From Chitinophagaceae bacterium (GTDB taxonomy: Bacteria; Bacteroidota; Bacteroidia; Chitinophagales; Chitinophagaceae), in the NCBI GenBank assembly GCA_008080615.1, contig VIKJ01000047.1, forward strand, positions 1-9,549: a DNA stretch of 9,549 nt, given 5' to 3'. Under the pieces are notes generated by a model. It did no database searches. It was not told the origin of the DNA and saw only the letters and a list, made by a program, of their open reading frames with translations. The stretch's first letter is position 1. Each line of letters begins with the position of its first letter. Below, piece after piece: positions 7,970-9,549 of this stretch. Position numbers and translations under genes: made by a program.

Positions 7970-8221
7970 ATGTTTTACGTTTATTTGCTTCAATCGGATG
8001 TAGATTCCTCCTATTATGTAGGATTTACAGAAAATCTTGAACAAAGGCTAAAACAGCATAATAATGGAGGTTCTAAATACACCAGTAGAAAAATTCCTTG
8101 GAAATTGGTTTATTTTGAACAATTTATTTTAAAATCTGAAGCTTTGAAGAGAGAGTTATTTCTTAAAAAGCAGCGAAATAAAGCTTTTTACCAAAGTTTG
8201 GTAGAAACTAAGGATCGGTAG
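7970..8221 (+). CDS. Small GIY-YIG nuclease-domain protein (YhbQ/URI-like)
   Basis: An 83-aa protein consisting only of a GIY-YIG domain. Visible elements: YVY (3-5, the GIY position), YVG (16-18, the YIG position), catalytic-type Arg26 in LEQRLKQHN, KYTSR (36-40), WKLVYFEQF (44-52), and the metal-binding Glu57 in KSEALKRE. All core residues expected for a metal-dependent single-strand nick or cleavage seem present. There is no DNA-binding module beyond the domain, as in the short YhbQ/UPF0213-type family, which is often labelled excinuclease-like. ATG 7970 is the only start, since an in-frame TAG lies at 7961; the ribosome site is weak. The stop codon TAG (8219-8221) lies inside the intact tRNA-Asp, and the last ten bases are shared with it. 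It is probably transcribed from the tRNA promoter. Its position between two tRNA-Asp copies suggests a homing-like or selfish nuclease; a cellular DNA-repair role is the alternative. Confidence 0.88.
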   Translation: MFYVYLLQSDVDSSYYVGFTENLEQRLKQHNNGGSKYTSRKIPWKLVYFEQFILKSEALKRELFLKKQRNKAFYQSLVETKDR

Positions 8222-8285
8222 TTCAGTTGGTTAGAATGCCGCCCTGTCACGGCGGAGGTCGCGGGTTCGAGTCCCGTCCGGTCCG
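8212..8285 (+). tRNA. tRNA-Asp (anticodon GTC)
   Basis: A complete 74-nt cloverleaf. The acceptor GGATCGG pairs with CCGGTCC with one G-U pair. The D arm contains AGTTGGTTAGA. The anticodon stem CCGCC/GGCGG holds the loop CTGTCAC with anticodon GTC. The variable loop is AGGTC, the T stem GCGGG/CCCGT carries the loop TTCGAGT, and the discriminator base is G73, an identity base of tRNA-Asp. CCA is not encoded (CAA follows). It is the only intact copy here; its first ten bases also encode the end of the GIY-YIG protein. It decodes GAC/GAU. Confidence 0.97.
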
Positions 8286-8296
8286 CAACTGAAAGT

Positions 8297-8340
8297 AAAT
8301 GCCTTGTAAACTAAAAATTTATGAGGCATTTTTTATTTTT
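8297..8340 (+). terminator. Intrinsic terminator after tRNA-Asp
   Basis: AAATGCCTTGTAAA (8297-8310) pairs with TTTATGAGGCATTT (8318-8331) as a 14-bp stem with two G-U pairs and the 7-nt loop CTAAAAA, followed by a T-rich tract to 8340. It starts 11 nt after the tRNA discriminator base and should end the tRNA/GIY-YIG transcript. Confidence 0.85.
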
Positions 8341-8360
8341 GGTACACGCTTTAACTCAGT

Positions 8361-8754
8361 ATGTTTATGAATAAGCTAGCACTTTTTTTACTGTTGTTCA
8401 TAATTTCAAAGTCTTTATTGGCCCAAACTGATACCATCCCATATGCTACAGTTTACATTTATAGGGAAAGTGAATTACAAGGCCCTTTAAAAGACCTTGG
8501 ATTAATATTAAACTCAAAAACAATTCACAACTATACTTTTGGTAAGATTGAGCAAAACTCAAAAATGTACTTTAAAATTTATAAATGGAAGAGCAATAAA
8601 ACTAAATATTAAGTTCGGAGAATCTTATTTCATTAAAGTTGGGCTTCAATATGGTCGCACTATTTCAAGACCAACTATTCAGCAAATCTCAAAAAAACAA
8701 GCTGTTTTCGATATGGAACGTATTGAAAATATAGTTAGTGCTTTTGAACAATAA
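8361..8754 (+). pseudogene. Frameshifted secreted DUF2846-like protein
   Basis: Two overlapping frames look like one broken gene. The first (8361-8612, 83 aa) has a signal peptide (NKLALFLLLFIISKSLLAQ) followed by YATVYIYRESELQGPLKDLG and GKIEQNSKMYFKI, which resembles the start of DUF2846-type lipoprotein/secreted domains (ATxYxYR, then GxLxNxSYF). The second, one base ahead in phase, continues with NGRAIKLNIKFGESYFIKVG and GRTISRPTIQQISKKQAVFD up to 8754, matching the domain's later part (LxxGExYYIK). The switch must lie near 8560-8585, in a run of A and T tracts. The segment usually between these parts (a PGK-containing turn) appears short or missing, so a small deletion rather than one extra base is possible. 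No neighbour suggests a role. The family assignment is tentative. Met3 (8367) is an alternative start. Confidence 0.6.
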
Positions 8755-8763
8755 AGCCCATCA

Positions 8764-9549
8764 CTATCTGGTTTTTATAAACCTAATTCCGTTTAAGTTG
8801 GTTCCATTGTTGATCTTAATAAAGTATACACCAGGGGCTATATCAGCAATATTCATTGCATAAATAGCATTGTTACTAATGCCCTTTTTGAGCATTTTCC
8901 CCTCTGCACTTAATAAATAAATTTCATTTGTTTTACCAGCAGTTAACCCAATAATTTGTAACAGACTATTGGCAGGGTTGGGAAATAATTTAATAGAATC
9001 AGTTACAACAGCAGCCGCATTCCTAACCCTTTTTCCTACAACAAATACAGGTGTTTCAGTTGCATTGATTGTTATGGCACCTTGGTTGGTTTTTAATTTC
9101 ATAACAGTCATCGAATCTGATCCCACTGTTGGAATATAAATAATAGCTGAATCCGCATTGTTTAAATCAATGGTGCAATTAGCCGTTCTACCAACTTCAT
9201 CGGGCACATATACCACATGCATCAATGAAGTATCATTTAAAACATATTGGTCAACTACAGGATCAGAACTAACTGATTGCTTAAAACTGTATTGGGCAAA
9301 TTTTTGTACCACTTGCCGTATAAAATCTGCGGCAGGCCTGCGTGTATGGTTTTCATTGATCAATCCACTAGTAGCATATAATCCACCAAAATCGGGCGTG
9401 TCATCATGCAATTGATAAAAAAACAACCGTTGCACCCCATTTCTAGCGTACAACAGGGAAGTACGCAAAATCCAATCGGCCTGTGTTATTAATGCTGATT
9501 TGTTACCGATAGCGATGGCTTTATTGGGACTTCCTTGGTTTATGTCATA
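8764..9549 (-). CDS. C-terminal part of a T9SS-secreted glycosidase-like protein (5' end off the window)
   Basis: The frame is open to the right edge, giving 261 codons of a longer protein. The TTG at 9466-9468 is an internal Leu codon rather than a start, because the frame continues upstream with QGSPNKAIAIGNKSALITQADWIL. The N-terminal part shown (ADWILRTSLLYARNGVQRLFFYQLHDD, then GGLYATSGLI and RRPAADFIRQV) resembles the last barrel strand and helix of a TIM-barrel glycoside hydrolase. A beta-rich linker domain follows. The end is a type A T9SS sorting domain: SIKLFPNPANSLLQI (around 185-199 of this fragment), AGKTNEIYLLSAEGKMLKK, and GVYFIKINNG ending in GIRFIKTR. The protein is therefore expected on the cell surface or outside. 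It is convergent with the DUF2846-like pseudogene, with 9 bp between the stops. The glycosidase family and substrate cannot be fixed from this fragment. Confidence 0.85.
   Translation of the reverse strand, partial: YDINQGSPNKAIAIGNKSALITQADWILRTSLLYARNGVQRLFFYQLHDDTPDFGGLYATSGLINENHTRRPAADFIRQVVQKFAQYSFKQSVSSDPVVDQYVLNDTSLMHVVYVPDEVGRTANCTIDLNNADSAIIYIPTVGSDSMTVMKLKTNQGAITINATETPVFVVGKRVRNAAAVVTDSIKLFPNPANSLLQIIGLTAGKTNEIYLLSAEGKMLKKGISNNAIYAMNIADIAPGVYFIKINNGTNLNGIRFIKTR

Larger units (their letters stand above)
7880..8211 (+). mobile_element. Putative 332-bp GIY-YIG cassette inserted in tRNA-Asp
   Basis: The segment is one repeat unit: the broken tRNA-Asp copy plus the GIY-YIG gene, ending exactly where the intact tRNA-Asp begins. 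Because bases 7880-7920 and 8212-8252 are identical, deleting one 332-bp unit would place the upstream promoter and leader directly in front of a complete tRNA-Asp and its terminator. This is the structure expected if DNA carrying a nuclease gene entered the tRNA gene and restored it on the 3' side. No transposase, integrase or terminal inverted repeats are present. The only other structural element is the palindrome at 7920-7937. A tandem tRNA duplication followed by decay of the first copy is the alternative. Mobility is inference from structure. Confidence 0.55.

Noticed and set aside
7814..8044. A minus-strand 76-codon frame across the tRNA fragment
   Set aside because: It lies antisense to the tRNA copy and the GIY-YIG gene, shows no recognisable domain, and conflicts with a convincing gene on the plus strand.
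7880..8285. A group I intron with a GIY-YIG homing gene splitting tRNA-Asp
   Set aside because: The downstream tRNA is complete rather than a second exon, and only about 50 nt separate the upstream tRNA fragment from the start codon, which is too little for an intron core.
8334..8341. TATTTTTG as a promoter for the DUF2846-like gene
   Set aside because: It matches TAnnTTTG but lies in the terminator T-tract and has no upstream TTTG at suitable spacing, so it may be chance.
8764..9468. A 234-aa complete protein starting at 9468
   Set aside because: The start would be a TTG, and the same frame continues upstream to the window edge with protein-like sequence, so this is the end of a longer gene.

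Overview
The window is AT-rich chromosomal DNA from a member of the Bacteroidota, most likely a Chitinophagales-type organism. Evidence: a C-terminal type IX secretion (T9SS) sorting domain, a TAnnTTTG-type promoter, weak ribosome binding sites, a long LmbE/PIG-L deacetylase beside a sodium:solute symporter, and a small GIY-YIG protein next to a tRNA. The lineage below phylum is inference.

Left block (1-5777, all minus strand, read right to left): an exported 865-aa PIG-L/LmbE deacetylase fused to a glutamine-amidotransferase-like domain; two very small membrane proteins (49 and 37 aa); a 567-aa sodium:solute symporter; and a GH13 alpha-amylase-family gene that runs off the left edge. Spacings are tight (5 bp gap, abutting TAAATG, ATGA overlap, 31 bp), so this reads as one operon for handling a sugar or acylated-sugar compound. 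The GH13 gene is broken: an internal deletion with a frameshift has removed the segment that should hold the catalytic acid/base glutamate.

Middle block (5869-7757, minus strand): accA then dapA, 26 bp apart, giving the carboxyltransferase alpha subunit of acetyl-CoA carboxylase and 4-hydroxy-tetrahydrodipicolinate synthase. Both are intact housekeeping genes.

Right-centre block (7809-8340, plus strand) is the most interesting part. A Bacteroidota-type promoter is followed by a broken tRNA-Asp copy (tRNA positions 1-40 and 50-60, with an 18-bp perfect palindrome in place of positions 41-49), then an 83-aa GIY-YIG nuclease gene, then an intact tRNA-Asp(GTC) and a strong intrinsic terminator. 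The first 41 bases of both tRNA copies are identical, so removing one 332-bp unit would leave a normal promoter-tRNA-terminator gene. The nuclease gene ends inside the intact tRNA and uses tRNA bases 8-10 (TAG) as its stop codon. I read this as a minimal GIY-YIG cassette inserted into tRNA-Asp that rebuilt the tRNA.

Right edge: a frameshifted secreted DUF2846-like gene (plus strand), convergent with the 3' end of a T9SS-secreted glycosidase-like protein that runs off the right edge (minus strand).
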